From NCBI RefSeq assembly GCF_036226685.1, contig NZ_CP109009.1:3286001-3350000 (forward strand): a DNA stretch of 64,000 nt, written 5' to 3'. This DNA is from Streptomyces sp. NBC_00690. Its GTDB lineage: Bacteria > Actinomycetota > Actinomycetes > Streptomycetales > Streptomycetaceae. Positions 44,666 through 55,528 of the stretch are shown here, piece by piece. Within the stretch, counting starts at the first letter, position 1. Every line of letters starts with the position of its first letter. Under the pieces are notes generated by a model, which worked only from the letters and a program-made list of their open reading frames with translations, was not told where the DNA came from and ran no database searches. The position numbers and the translations under genes were made by a program.

Positions 44666-45112
44666 GTAGACCTCCGACCACGGAAATGGGAGACACCTCA
44701 ACCACCTTGGCGGTGTTTGCCGGCGTACGCCCTGTTCCGCTGCCCCACTCGGGTGACCAGCCCGGTACGGGGTCGGCCGTGGTTCGCCACGGTCTGGAGG
44801 AGGGCTGGAGACGGTCAAGCTACGCGTAGCGGGGTTCACCGCAATGAGAGATCACGGAACGTCACATTTGATCAGCTATGGATCAGGCCCCGTACAGAGC
44901 CGTGCAGAAACGATCGGGCGCGCACTCTGAAGGGTGCTCGACCCCGTGGGGGAGCTGGAATGGCCCTGGGGGCAGCCCCTATGATCGGCAGACTTTCTCG
45001 ATCTCTTTTCCCAAGCCTGAGCGCCATTTCGACCTTCATCGACCTGTTGGTCGGTCTTCCCGACCACATCTGTACGCCCCTGGACAACACAACTGCACTG
45101 CGGGAGTGAGCG
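44666..45112. other. Intergenic region between the M6 protease and cdgA
   Basis: 447 bases contain both promoters. TATGAT at 44990-44995 is a candidate -10 for cdgA. I looked for the BldD consensus (TNACNC-N5-GNGTNA) known upstream of cdgA in other Streptomyces and did not find a clean match, although TCACGGAACGTCAC (about 44852) has related half-sites. Confidence 0.4.
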
Positions 45113-46936
45113 GTGAGCGGAACCTCCGAAGGAACAGGGCGAAAGGGAGCTGCGGCCCCCGACCAAACGGAGCAGAAGATCACGGAGGGTCACGTATTCT
45201 CCCCCTCCGCGCCGCCCCTCGCCGAACTGCGCGAGTACCAGGCCGTGTTCGAGACGGCACCGCTCGCCATGGCCCTCGTCGACCGCGGCGGACTGATCCT
45301 CTGCGCCAATCCCGCCCTCGCCGCACTCTTCGGCACCGCGGCCGGCGTGCTGATCGGGCGGGCCGCGGACGACCTCGTCAAGCTCTCGGCCGACCGCCGC
45401 ATCCGACACGCCTACCGCGAGGTCCTGCACGGCCGGCGCTCCCGCTTCCGCTGCACACGACGGCTCAAGCACCCCGATGGGGGCACGCTGTGGGCGGAGA
45501 TCACCCTTGCGCCGGTCGAGGGGAGCCGTCGACTGCTGTTGTCGGTCGCGGACATCAGTGACCGCCGCGAACTACGGGCCCGGCTGCGGCACCTCCAGAT
45601 GCACGACGCGGTGACCCGGCTGCCCAACCGGACGCTGTTCTTCGAGCGGTTGACGGCCGCGCTCGACTCATCGGCGTACGACGACGGCTGCACGGGCCGC
45701 ATCGGACTGTGCTATCTCGACCTGGACGGCTTCAAGGCGGTCAACGACACGCTGGGGCACCGGGTCGGGGACCGACTGCTCGCAGCGGTTGCCGGCCGGC
45801 TCACCGAATGCGTGGAGAACGACGGCTACACCCACGGCGGGGGCCATCTGGTGGCCCGGCTCGGGGGCGACGAGTTCGCCGTACTGGTCGAGGACTCACT
45901 CGGTACGGAGCAGTTGGGCGAGCTCGCCCAGTCGGTGCTGCTCGCCCTTCAGCAGCCCTTCGACCTCGATGGCCAGCGGTTGTCGGTGTCGGCTTCGATC
46001 GGGGTGGTGGAGCGGTCCGTCACCGGGACCACGGCCACCGGTCTGATGCAGGCCGCGGACACCACCCTCTACTGGGCGAAGGCCGACGGGAAGGCCCGTT
46101 GGACCCTCTTCGACCCCGAACGCAACGCCCATCAGGTGACCAGGCAGGCCCTGTCGTCCACGCTGCGACCCGCGGTGGAGCGGGGCGAATTCACCTTGGA
46201 GTACCAACCCCTGGTGGGGCTCTCGGACGGTGTCACCCGAGGGGTGGAGGCGCTGGTTCGTTGGAACCACCCTCAATTCGGGATGCTGGCGCCGAATCGG
46301 TTCATCGGCATCGCGGAGGAGGACGGCTCCATCGTGCAGTTGGGGCGCTGGGTCCTGCGTACCGCCTGTCGTCAGGCACGGCAGTGGCAGTGCGACCACC
46401 CGGAGGCCGATCCGCTGTTCGTGAGCGTCAACGTCGCCGTACGCCAGGTCTGGGACTCGGACCTGGTGGCCGATGTCGCGGAGATCCTGGCCGAGACCGG
46501 GCTGGCGCCGGAGCTGTTGCAGTTGGAGTTGACGGAGTCCGCGGTGATGGGTTCCGCCGGTCGCCCACTCCAGGCCCTCCAGGCGTTGAGCGACATGGGC
46601 GTGCAGATCGCCATCGACGACTTCGGCACCGGGTACTCGAACCTCGCCTACCTCAGCCGGTTGCCGGTGTCGGCGCTCAAGCTGGACGGGGCGTTCGTCC
46701 GGGGCTTCCAGGACGAGGCCCATCCCAATCCGGCGGACGAGATGATCGTGGAGGCGCTCGCCCAACTAGCGCACCGGCTGGGGCTGACGGTCACTGCGGA
46801 GTGTGTGGAGACCTCGGGCCAGGCGTCCCGGCTCCGCAAGATCGGCTGTGATCTCGGCCAGGGCTGGTTGTACTCACGGGCGGTGTCGGCGGACCGCATC
46901 GGGCAGATGCTCGGCGCCGATCCGCTCTCCGCCTGA
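45113..46936 (+). CDS. cdgA: CdgA-type c-di-GMP protein: PAS-GGDEF-EAL, 607 aa
   Basis: Makes and/or degrades cyclic di-GMP, the second messenger that controls BldD and sporulation. PAS domain about residues 35-150 (YQAVFETAPLAMALVDRGGLILCANPAL in part). GGDEF domain with an intact GGDEF at residues 251-255, so cyclase activity is possible. The inhibitory RxxD site normally 5 residues earlier is replaced by GGGH, so product inhibition through it is unlikely. EAL domain with EAL at 379-381 and the other catalytic residues visible: FVSVNVAV, LELTES, DDFGTG, ALKLD, AECVET and GQGWLYSR. GTG start at 45113 with GGGAG upstream. From memory this matches S. coelicolor SCO2817. Confidence 0.92.
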   Translation: MSGTSEGTGRKGAAAPDQTEQKITEGHVFSPSAPPLAELREYQAVFETAPLAMALVDRGGLILCANPALAALFGTAAGVLIGRAADDLVKLSADRRIRHAYREVLHGRRSRFRCTRRLKHPDGGTLWAEITLAPVEGSRRLLLSVADISDRRELRARLRHLQMHDAVTRLPNRTLFFERLTAALDSSAYDDGCTGRIGLCYLDLDGFKAVNDTLGHRVGDRLLAAVAGRLTECVENDGYTHGGGHLVARLGGDEFAVLVEDSLGTEQLGELAQSVLLALQQPFDLDGQRLSVSASIGVVERSVTGTTATGLMQAADTTLYWAKADGKARWTLFDPERNAHQVTRQALSSTLRPAVERGEFTLEYQPLVGLSDGVTRGVEALVRWNHPQFGMLAPNRFIGIAEEDGSIVQLGRWVLRTACRQARQWQCDHPEADPLFVSVNVAVRQVWDSDLVADVAEILAETGLAPELLQLELTESAVMGSAGRPLQALQALSDMGVQIAIDDFGTGYSNLAYLSRLPVSALKLDGAFVRGFQDEAHPNPADEMIVEALAQLAHRLGLTVTAECVETSGQASRLRKIGCDLGQGWLYSRAVSADRIGQMLGADPLSA

Positions 46937-46999
46937 CCCCGTCCGGCGCGGCCCGCCAGAGCAGGGGGAACGGTGCAGCAGTAGGAGCGGTCAATGGAA

Positions 47000-47039
47000 A
47001 CCGCCCCCGGCCGGAGGCGAACCTCCGGGCGGGGGCGGT
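47000..47039. terminator. Hairpin between convergent cdgA and chitinase
   Basis: ACCGCCCCCG pairs with CGGGGGCGGT, with an inner GGAGG/CCTCC stem and a CGAA loop. It can serve both strands. Confidence 0.8.
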
Positions 47040-47183
47040 GTTGTGGGGGGACTCAGAGCGGTCCGGTGTCGGATCTGAGGTGTGGGGGGACAGATCCGAT
47101 GTTCCTCGGCTCTTCAGCCCTGTTCAGTTGTTGAGCGGTTGGTTCAACGGTCCCGTGCGAGCCGTGGGACGCATTCAGTGGGT

Positions 47184-48881
<1,698 letters not shown>

Positions 48882-48956
48882 GAACAGCCTCCGGTAGTGG
48901 GGGGATCGATCGATGGTGCTGGCAAAGAGATAGCGATTCAGCCATGCCCGCGTCAA

Positions 48957-48985
48957 TGGTCTCGACCAAACGAGGACTAGACCAA
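48957..48985. promoter_or_regulatory. Two DasR-like sites upstream of the chitinase
   Basis: TGGTCTCGACCA (48957-48968) matches 11 of 12 positions of the DasR core TGGTCTAGACCA. AGGACTAGACCA (48973-48984) matches 10 of 12, 16 bases further upstream relative to the gene. Chitinase promoters in Streptomyces commonly carry such paired 12-base repeats. Confidence 0.65.
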
Positions 48986-49028
48986 TCTCAACGAAAAACC
49001 GCTCGTCAGAGCCGTGCGAGATCAAGAA

Positions 49029-49060
49029 AAACCCCTTGCCATGTTACTGACAAGGGGTTT
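49029..49060 (-). terminator. Terminator of the luciferase-like oxidoreductase gene
   Basis: AAACCCCTTG and CAAGGGGTTT form a 10-bp stem with a 12-base loop, 43 bases past the stop codon at 49103 on the minus strand. A-rich sequence follows in that direction. Confidence 0.8.
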
Positions 49061-49102
49061 AAGGACCGGTTAAGCGTGCTTTGAAGCAAGCATAAAGACG
49101 GT

Positions 49103-50245
49103 TCAGTCCTGAACCACTTCCGCAGACGTCTGACCAGCCAACTCGTAGACGGAGGCGATCAGTTCGTACGAACGGAGCCGCTGCTCGCCGCCGTGGACGT
49201 TGGCCGTCAGCATCAACTCGTCGGCGCCGGTGCGCTTCTGGAGGGCATCGAGGCCCGCCCGGACCGCGTCCGGCGTGCCATGGACGACATTGGACAGCCA
49301 GCCGTCCGTGAACTCACGCTCCAGCGGCGTGAACGCATACCCCTGCGCCTGGTCGGGGGTGGGTATCAGCCCGGGATTGCCGGTCCGCAGCCGCAGCATC
49401 GACAGCGCACCCGTCAGCACCTGTCGACGCGCCTCCCGCTCCTCGTCGGCCGCCAGCACGGAGACCCCGATCAGCGCGTACGGCGAGGACAGCACCGCGG
49501 ACGGACGGAACGACTCGCGGTAGAGGTCCAGCGCCGGAACCGTGTTCTGCGCCGAGAAGTGATGGGCGAAGGCGAACGGCAATCCGAGCACCCCGGCCAA
49601 CCTGGCACTGAAACCCGAGGAGCCGAGCAGCCAGATCGGCGGGCGGGCCGCGGGCCCCTGCACCGGCCCCGGAACCGCGTGGATGCGGCCGTAGGGATGA
49701 TCGTCGGGGAAGTCGTCGTCCAGGAAGCGGGTCAACTCGGCCAGTTGCTGCGGGAAGTCCTCGGCGCCCTCGCTGCCGCGCTCCCCCGCCCGGCCGCGGC
49801 GCAGCGCCGCGGCCGTGCCGCCGTCCGTGCCCGGGGCACGGCCGAGCCCGAGGTCCACCCGGCCGGGCGCCAGGGCCTCCAAGGTGCCGAACTGTTCGGC
49901 GATCGCCAACGGCGCGTGGTTGGGGAGCATGACCCCGCCCGAACCCAGCCTGATGCGACGGGTGTGTGCGGCGAGGTGCGCCAGGATGACCGCGGGAGAC
50001 GAGGAGGCGACGCCGGGCATGGAGTGGTGCTCGGCCACCCAGTGGCGGTGGTAGCCGCTCGCTTCGGCGAGCTGGGCCAGTCGCACGCTGGTCCGCAGCG
50101 ACTCGGCGGCGGTGCTGCCCGCTCCCACGGTGACCAGGTCGAGCACGGAGAGCGGTACGGGCGCGGTGCCGCGCGCAGGGGCGCGAACGGGGTCACCGGG
50201 AGCCTCTGCCGGGTGTCCCGGCGTCAGATCGTCAGGTCGTCCCAC
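49103..50245 (-). CDS. LLM-class flavin-dependent oxidoreductase, 380 aa
   Basis: Bacterial luciferase-like monooxygenase fold: PLSVLDLVTVGAG, RHWVAEHHSMPGVASSSPAV, LGSGGVMLPNHAPLAIAEQFGTL and the PGRVDLGLGRAPGTD segment place it in the large 'LLM class, MsnO8-type' group. Flavin is FMNH2, supplied by a partner reductase. GTG at 50245 has AGGAGG at 9 bases; an ATG at 50266 without a ribosome-binding site would add 7 residues. Substrate unknown. Monocistronic between a terminator and the racemase-like gene. Confidence 0.88.
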   Translation of the reverse strand: MGRPDDLTPGHPAEAPGDPVRAPARGTAPVPLSVLDLVTVGAGSTAAESLRTSVRLAQLAEASGYHRHWVAEHHSMPGVASSSPAVILAHLAAHTRRIRLGSGGVMLPNHAPLAIAEQFGTLEALAPGRVDLGLGRAPGTDGGTAAALRRGRAGERGSEGAEDFPQQLAELTRFLDDDFPDDHPYGRIHAVPGPVQGPAARPPIWLLGSSGFSARLAGVLGLPFAFAHHFSAQNTVPALDLYRESFRPSAVLSSPYALIGVSVLAADEEREARRQVLTGALSMLRLRTGNPGLIPTPDQAQGYAFTPLEREFTDGWLSNVVHGTPDAVRAGLDALQKRTGADELMLTANVHGGEQRLRSYELIASVYELAGQTSAEVVQD

Positions 50246-50385
50246 GGGGTCTGTCCTCCTGAGCATGAGGCAACGTACAGCATGCCAAAACAGGAGGATG
50301 GCTCCGCTTTATTCCCGCCCATTCCCGTGTGATGGGCACACCGATCGACCCACGGCCCGATGACGAGTGACGACCTCAGGCGCCC

Positions 50386-51072
50386 TCAGGCATCCGACTC
50401 CCGGCCGTCCTGGGCGAAGAGTCGTCCCACCTTCAATGCCCAGGTCCTGCGATCTGCGAGCCGCAGCCCTTCCCAGACCGTCACCTGGGTCGCCGTCAGC
50501 ACCGGCTTGCCCAGCATCTCCTCCAGTTCGGGCAGATGCGCCACCGTGTGCAGGGCGGTGTCCGGCAACAGCACCACCTCCGCCCGGGGGTCGTCACCCG
50601 CCCGGGCCAGGGCCAGTACCTCGGCCTCTCCCCAGCCCGCCACCTCCGCGGCGGTCGCACCACCCGCATGGGCGGCGGCCACCTCGACGCCCGCCGCCCG
50701 GAGGAACTCGGTGAAGCGGTCCGTGTCGTCCTGCGGATAGGTGGCGGCGACGGCGACCCGGGCGGCGCCCAGCTTCCGCACCGCGTTGACGAAGCCGAGG
50801 GAGGTGCTCGACGCGGGCAGTCCCCCTGCCCTGGCCAGATCGCGGATCTGCTGGTGGGCCCCCTCCCAGCCGCGGCCGAAGCTGCCCCTGGTACTCGCCC
50901 ACAGCACGGACTCGGCACCCCCGAGCCGTAGCTCCGCGATGTTCTCCTCCGACGGCTCTGCCGTCCCGGTGTGGACGACCGGCATCCTGATGTCGCTGTC
51001 GAGCAGCACCTCAAGCCGGGGGTAGTCCTCCTCGGCGGAATGTCCGGGAATCAGTAGTCCGACCGTGGTCAT
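50386..51072 (-). CDS. Asp/Glu racemase or maleate isomerase-like protein, 228 aa
   Basis: The fold of the Asp/Glu/hydantoin racemase superfamily is suggested by VGLLIPGHSAEEDYPRLEVLL, IAELRLGGAESVLWASTRGSF, STSLGFVNAVRKLGAARVAVAATYP and GKPVLTATQVTVWEGLRL, the pattern of arylmalonate decarboxylase/maleate cis-trans isomerases. The usual first catalytic Cys is replaced here (WASTRGSF), and I see no second Cys in GKPVLTATQ, so catalysis may differ. Divergent from ehuB; possible link to ectoine degradation is only positional. Confidence 0.78.
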   Translation of the reverse strand: MTTVGLLIPGHSAEEDYPRLEVLLDSDIRMPVVHTGTAEPSEENIAELRLGGAESVLWASTRGSFGRGWEGAHQQIRDLARAGGLPASSTSLGFVNAVRKLGAARVAVAATYPQDDTDRFTEFLRAAGVEVAAAHAGGATAAEVAGWGEAEVLALARAGDDPRAEVVLLPDTALHTVAHLPELEEMLGKPVLTATQVTVWEGLRLADRRTWALKVGRLFAQDGRESDA

Positions 51073-51293
51073 GGAGAACCTTCCTTCGGGTTTCGTTTTC
51101 GGTCCCGTGCGGGCCGTCCAGGTTGTCGGGTACCACTTCGGAGCGGGTTCGAAGCGTCCGAGAACCGCATCGACGGCGACTGGCCGTTCCCACCGCCCGG
51201 AGGGAGCAGACGCACCACCACCTGGTGGGAGCTTCCATAAAGCGACCGGAATTCATCCGCATGCCCACATGACATCGGGGTAGCCGCGCGAGC

Positions 51294-52223
51294 ATGGCTC
51301 CACGACAGGAGAGAACGAGACACAGCACGTCCCCGCCCCGAGGGCTCGCCAGGCGATCACTGCTCGCGGGGGCCGTGGCCCTCGGCGCTGCCGGTGCCGT
51401 CGGCGTGACCAGCGGATGCAGCCGGGTGGCGACCGCCGACGCGGGGGACGGCGGTCGGTTGCTGGAACAACTGCGCGCCAAGGGCTCCGTACGCATCGGA
51501 CTCGCGGGCGAGCAGCCCTTCAGCTACATCGGCAAGGACGGCAAGATGACCGGCGCCGCGCCGGCCATCGCCAAACGCATCTTCCGCGAACTCGGTGTCG
51601 AGGACGTCCAGCCCTTCCCCACCGAGTTCGGTTCGCTGATCACCGGCTTGAACTCGCTCCAGTTCGACACGGTCGCCGCCGGCATGTACATCAATCCGGC
51701 CCGCTGTGAGCAGGTCATCTTCGCCGACCCCGAGTACCAGATGCTCGATGCCTTCCTCGTGCGGAAGGGCAATCCGAAGAACCTGCGGACGTACCAGGAC
51801 ATCGCCGATTCCGGGGCGTCCATGGCGACCGGTGTGGGCTATGCCCAGATCGAATACGCCAAAGCGGCCGGAATTAAAAAGGTCACCACCCTGCCGGACC
51901 AGTTGGCGGGTCTGCTCGCCGTGGAACAGGGACGGGTGGACGTCTTCATCGGCACCGCCGTGACCGTACGCAACGTTGTCAAGGAGACGCGGAGCGCCAA
52001 GGTGGAGGCGACCGAGGAGGTCACCCCGATCATGGACGGCAAGCCCGTGATCGACGTGGGCGGGTTCGCCTTCCGCACCCCGGAGACGGCGCTGCGCGAC
52101 GCGTTCAACCGCGAACTGCACAAGCTCAAGCGAACCGGTGAACTGCTGGAGATCATGCGGCCCTTCGGATTCACGAAGGACCAGATGACCACCATCACCG
52201 CCAAGGAGAAGTGCAAGCCATGA
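51294..52223 (+). CDS. ehuB: Ectoine/hydroxyectoine-binding protein EhuB, 309 aa
   Basis: Extracytoplasmic solute-binding lipoprotein. RRSLLAGAVALGAAGAVGVTSGC is both a twin-arginine-like signal and ends in a lipobox Cys. The rest is a family 3 amino-acid-type binding fold (VRIGLAGEQPFSYIGKDGKMTGAAPAIAKRIF in parts; LITGLNSLQFDTVAAGMYI; GYAQIEYAKAAGI). The EhuB assignment rests on the aromatic-rich pattern and on the two permeases and ATPase downstream. Overlaps ehuC by 4 bases (ATGA). Confidence 0.88.
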   Translation: MAPRQERTRHSTSPPRGLARRSLLAGAVALGAAGAVGVTSGCSRVATADAGDGGRLLEQLRAKGSVRIGLAGEQPFSYIGKDGKMTGAAPAIAKRIFRELGVEDVQPFPTEFGSLITGLNSLQFDTVAAGMYINPARCEQVIFADPEYQMLDAFLVRKGNPKNLRTYQDIADSGASMATGVGYAQIEYAKAAGIKKVTTLPDQLAGLLAVEQGRVDVFIGTAVTVRNVVKETRSAKVEATEEVTPIMDGKPVIDVGGFAFRTPETALRDAFNRELHKLKRTGELLEIMRPFGFTKDQMTTITAKEKCKP

Positions 52224-52939
52224 GCGAAATAAGCCCGGGTTTGTGGGAACTCCTCCTCAAGGGTGTGTGGATCACCGTCCAGCTGACCGTCTACAGCGCC
52301 GCGCTCGCCGCGGCCGTGGCCTTCACGATCGGTCTGGCCCGCGCCCACCGGTTGTGGATCGTGCGCTTCGTCGCCGGCACCTACTTCGAGATCTTCCGGG
52401 GCACCTCGGCCCTGATCCTGATGTTCTGGATCTTCTTCGTCCTGCCGTTGGGCTTCGGCTGGCAGCTGGTGCCCATGTGGGCCGCGGTGCTGTCGCTGGG
52501 GCTGACGTACGGGGCGTACGGCTCCGAGGTGGTGCGGGGTGCGGTGGCCGCCGTCGCCCAGGGCCAGCGGGAGGCCGGAATCGCGCTGAGCTTCACCCCG
52601 GCGCAGCAACTGCGCAAGGTGGTGCTGCCGCAGGCGTGGCCGGAGATGATTCCGCCCTTCAACAATCTGCTGGTCGAGTTGCTGAAGGGAACCGCGCTGG
52701 TCTCGATCATGGGGGTCGCCGACATCGCGTTCGGCGCCTCGCTGGTGCGCAACGCGACGGGCCAGAGCGCCCCCGTCTACACGGTGATCCTGCTCATGTA
52801 CTTCGTGCTCGCCTTCGTCCTCACCCGCGGCATGCGGGTGCTGGAACGCCGGGCGAAGGCCGGTATCGGGCAGAAACAGCCCGCGCGTGCCTTCCCGCTA
52901 CGTCGCCGGGAGCGGGTCGCGGTCGGAGGTGAGAGCTGA
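52220..52939 (+). CDS. ehuC: Ectoine ABC transporter permease EhuC, 239 aa
   Basis: HisM/QEW-type polar amino acid permease: GLWELLLKGVWITVQLTVYS, the EAA loop GQREAGIALSFTPAQQLRKVVLPQAW, and five hydrophobic helices. The ATG at 52220 overlaps the ehuB stop codon. A basic C-terminal tail follows the last helix. Translation coupled on both sides. Confidence 0.88.
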   Translation: MSEISPGLWELLLKGVWITVQLTVYSAALAAAVAFTIGLARAHRLWIVRFVAGTYFEIFRGTSALILMFWIFFVLPLGFGWQLVPMWAAVLSLGLTYGAYGSEVVRGAVAAVAQGQREAGIALSFTPAQQLRKVVLPQAWPEMIPPFNNLLVELLKGTALVSIMGVADIAFGASLVRNATGQSAPVYTVILLMYFVLAFVLTRGMRVLERRAKAGIGQKQPARAFPLRRRERVAVGGES

Positions 52940-53589
52940 TGGAGTGGGACTGGTCCGCGGTCGACGACTTCCTGCCGCGTTTCTTCGAAGGGCTGCTGGT
53001 CACGCTCCAGGCCCTGGTGCTGGGCGCGCTGCTGGCCTTCGCGCTCGGCCTGGTGTGGGCGGTGGCGCAGCGCTCGGGTCCGGCGGTGGTCCGCTGGCCG
53101 GTGGCCGCGGTCACCGAGTTCGTCCGCAACACACCGCTGCTGGTGCAGTTGTTCTTCCTCTACTACGTGCTGCCGGAGTGGGGTCTGACCCTCTCGGCCA
53201 TGGTGACGGGTGTCATCGGTCTCGGTCTGCACTATTCGACCTACACCGCCGAGGTCTACCGGGCCGGGATCGACGGTGTCCCCAAGGGGCAGTGGGAGGC
53301 GGCGACCGCCCTCAATCTGTCCCGGCGCCGCACCTGGGGTTCGGTGATCCTGCCGCAGGCGATCCGCCGGGTCGCTCCGGCCCTTGGCAACTACGTCATC
53401 GCGATGCTGAAGGACACTCCGATGATCTTCGTGATCGGAGTGATGGAGATGCTCGGGCAGGCGCGCCAGTTCGCTTCCGAGACCTTCCTGACGGTGGAGG
53501 CGTTCACGGTCGTGGGCATCGCCTTCATCCTCATCGCCTATCCGGCATCCGTCCTTATGCGAGCTCTGGAGCGTCGCCTTGTCCGCTGA
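52939..53589 (+). CDS. ehuD: Ectoine ABC transporter permease EhuD, 216 aa
   Basis: Second permease of the same type: VDDFLPRFFEGLLVTLQALVLGA, the EAA loop GQWEAATALNLSRRRTWGSVILPQAI and five hydrophobic helices. The start ATG overlaps the ehuC stop (TGATG). The next gene starts 11 bases before its end. Confidence 0.88.
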   Translation: MEWDWSAVDDFLPRFFEGLLVTLQALVLGALLAFALGLVWAVAQRSGPAVVRWPVAAVTEFVRNTPLLVQLFFLYYVLPEWGLTLSAMVTGVIGLGLHYSTYTAEVYRAGIDGVPKGQWEAATALNLSRRRTWGSVILPQAIRRVAPALGNYVIAMLKDTPMIFVIGVMEMLGQARQFASETFLTVEAFTVVGIAFILIAYPASVLMRALERRLVR

Positions 53590-54457
53590 CAGCACTCTTT
53601 CCCCGACCGATCCGACCGACACGCCTAGCCCCACCGGACCCACCGGCCCGAAGACCCTGGCGTCGCAGAAGCCGGCCGCCGCAGAGGTGACACAGGAGGA
53701 GTTGATCCGGTTCGACCACGTCACGAAGCGGTTCGGTGACAACGTCGTACTGGACAATCTGGACTTCCGGGTCTTCCCGAAGAAACACGTGACCTTGATC
53801 GGCCCGTCGGGCTCGGGCAAGACCACGATCCTGCGGCTGTTGATGACCCTGCTGAAGCCGGACGAGGGGACGATCACGGTCGGCGGCGAGTATCTGAACC
53901 ACGAGGAGAAGAACGGCCGACTCGTGCCGGCGGGCGAGAAGCACATCCGCGAGGTCCGCAAGAACATCGGGATGGTGTTCCAGCAATTCAATCTCTTCCC
54001 CAATATGAAGGTGTTGCGGAATGTGACCGAGGCGCCGATGCACGTACTCGGGCTCTCCCGGGACGAGGCGCACGAGCGAGGTCGTGAGCTGCTCGAACTG
54101 GTCGGACTCGAGGACCGCTGCGACGCCTATCCGAGTCAGCTGTCCGGCGGGCAGCAACAGCGGGTGGCGATCGCCCGGGCGCTGGCCATGCGCCCCAAGG
54201 TGCTGCTGCTGGACGAGGTGACGTCCGCGCTCGACCCCGAATTGGTGGCGGGCGTACTGGATCTGCTGAGGGACATCGCGCACACCACCGATGTGACGAT
54301 GCTCTGTGTGACCCATGAGATGGGCTTCGCCCGGGACGTCTCGGACTGCGTGATGATGTTCGACCAGGGGAAGGTCATCGAGTTCGGCCACCCCGACAAG
54401 ATGTTCAGCGACCCGGAGAACAAGCGTACGAAGGAGTTCCTCAGCGCCGTGCTGTGA
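53579..54457 (+). CDS. ehuA: Ectoine ABC transporter ATPase EhuA, 292 aa
   Basis: Walker A GPSGSGKTT, Q-loop VFQQFNLFP, signature LSGGQQQRVAIARALA, Walker B VLLLDEVTSALDP and H-loop VTHEMGF are all present. A TTG start at 53579 overlaps ehuD; it gives an N-terminal extension of about 35 Pro/Thr-rich residues before the ATPase. An internal start after it is possible. Drives uptake of ectoine or a related amino acid. Confidence 0.9.
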   Translation: MSADSTLSPTDPTDTPSPTGPTGPKTLASQKPAAAEVTQEELIRFDHVTKRFGDNVVLDNLDFRVFPKKHVTLIGPSGSGKTTILRLLMTLLKPDEGTITVGGEYLNHEEKNGRLVPAGEKHIREVRKNIGMVFQQFNLFPNMKVLRNVTEAPMHVLGLSRDEAHERGRELLELVGLEDRCDAYPSQLSGGQQQRVAIARALAMRPKVLLLDEVTSALDPELVAGVLDLLRDIAHTTDVTMLCVTHEMGFARDVSDCVMMFDQGKVIEFGHPDKMFSDPENKRTKEFLSAVL

Positions 54458-54487
54458 GGCAGGAATCGCCAGCTGGCCCGTGACCCT

Positions 54488-54547
54488 GGCATATGCCTGA
54501 GAGATGCTCCCCTGTTCGGAGGGGTCCCCTGCCCGGGTATTCTCGCC
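54488..54547. other. Structured intergenic element after ehuA
   Basis: Contains a GGCATATGCC palindrome, a TCCCCT/AGGGGT hairpin and GAGAGA...TCTCG complementarity closing a domain of about 50 bases. On the minus strand the string TCTCTCAGGCA (54494-54504) resembles the conserved 3' element of glycine riboswitches, but in that direction no gene follows. A role as the ehu operon terminator or as a leader of the IclR gene is as likely. Confidence 0.35.
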
Positions 54548-54626
54548 AACAGCCGTCCCTCAACAGCCCCTTGACCGCTATCGTGTGGTAGAGGACCTTG
54601 CGGTGACGAACTGGTAGGGGGAGACC

Positions 54627-55391
54627 GTGGCGCTGAAGCCTGAGCCGACCGCGCCGTTCCACTCGGTGCAGTACGTCCTGCGAGTGCTGGAGACGGTCTC
54701 CCGACACGCAGGCGGGGTGACCGACACCCAGATCGCCCGGGAGACGGGACTTCCCACCGGGCACCTGGCGCCCCTGCTGGAGATGCTGCGCCGCGAGGGC
54801 TATGTGGAGCGGGCCGCCGACAGCAGCGGGACCTATGTGATCGGCGACTCCCTGGTACTGCTGGGCTCCGGCGCCGCCCGCCAGCAGGCGCTGGAGGCCA
54901 AGCTCCAGGACACCCTGACGGAGATCCGGGACTCGGTGGGCGCCGCGGTCTACATCAGCAGATACATCGACGGCGAAGTAAAGATCACCCAGTACGCGGA
55001 CGGCCCCTACACGCCCCGGGTCAACGAGTACGTGGACTTCCGGTTCGCGGCCCATGCCAGCGCCATCGGCAAGTGCCTGCTGACCCAGCTGGACGGCGAC
55101 GGCCGTCGCGAACATCTGGCCCGCCACAAGATCACCCGGTTCACCTCCCGGACGATCACCAGCGAGAGCCTCCTCTTCTCCAAACTGGACAGCCAGCCGG
55201 CGACCGTCCCGATCCTGGACCTCCAGGAGTACGCGGTGGGCACGGTCTGCGCCGCAGTACCCCTGACGGCCGGATCGACGGTGGGCTGCCTCGCGCTCTC
55301 ACTGCCGATCGAGCACGCCCATCGGCTGCGCTCGGCAGCGGACACCCTGAACCGCAGGGCAGCACCGGTCGTACTGTCGCTCGTGCTCTAG
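54627..55391 (+). CDS. IclR-family transcriptional regulator, 254 aa
   Basis: N-terminal winged HTH (YVLRVLETVSRHAGGVTDTQIARETGLPTGHLAPLLEMLRREGYV in parts; residues about 10-70) and C-terminal IclR effector domain (VYISRYIDGEVKITQYADGP, HASAIGKCLLTQL, AAVPLTAGSTVGCLALSLP). GTG start at 54627 with GGGGGAG. It follows the ectoine uptake operon on the same strand and may control it, but this is inferred. No operator could be assigned with confidence. Confidence 0.9.
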   Translation: MALKPEPTAPFHSVQYVLRVLETVSRHAGGVTDTQIARETGLPTGHLAPLLEMLRREGYVERAADSSGTYVIGDSLVLLGSGAARQQALEAKLQDTLTEIRDSVGAAVYISRYIDGEVKITQYADGPYTPRVNEYVDFRFAAHASAIGKCLLTQLDGDGRREHLARHKITRFTSRTITSESLLFSKLDSQPATVPILDLQEYAVGTVCAAVPLTAGSTVGCLALSLPIEHAHRLRSAADTLNRRAAPVVLSLVL

Positions 55392-55528
55392 TCCCGCGTC
55401 CGGTACATGGCCCCCGCCAGCTCCGGAGGCGTTTCCCCCTGTCCTCGGGGGCGCGGGCCGACCGTGACAGCGGCCACGGGAAATGTGTCGGAGCACCCCG
55501 CTGGAGCAGGTATTATTTATGTCGTCAG

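Noticed and set aside
44850..44870. BldD site before cdgA
   Set aside because: Half-sites only; spacing and core bases do not meet the consensus, so not listed as a feature of its own.
44717..45109. Small gene just before cdgA
   Set aside because: Low-complexity start, no ribosome-binding site, and it lies in the promoter region shared with the divergent protease.
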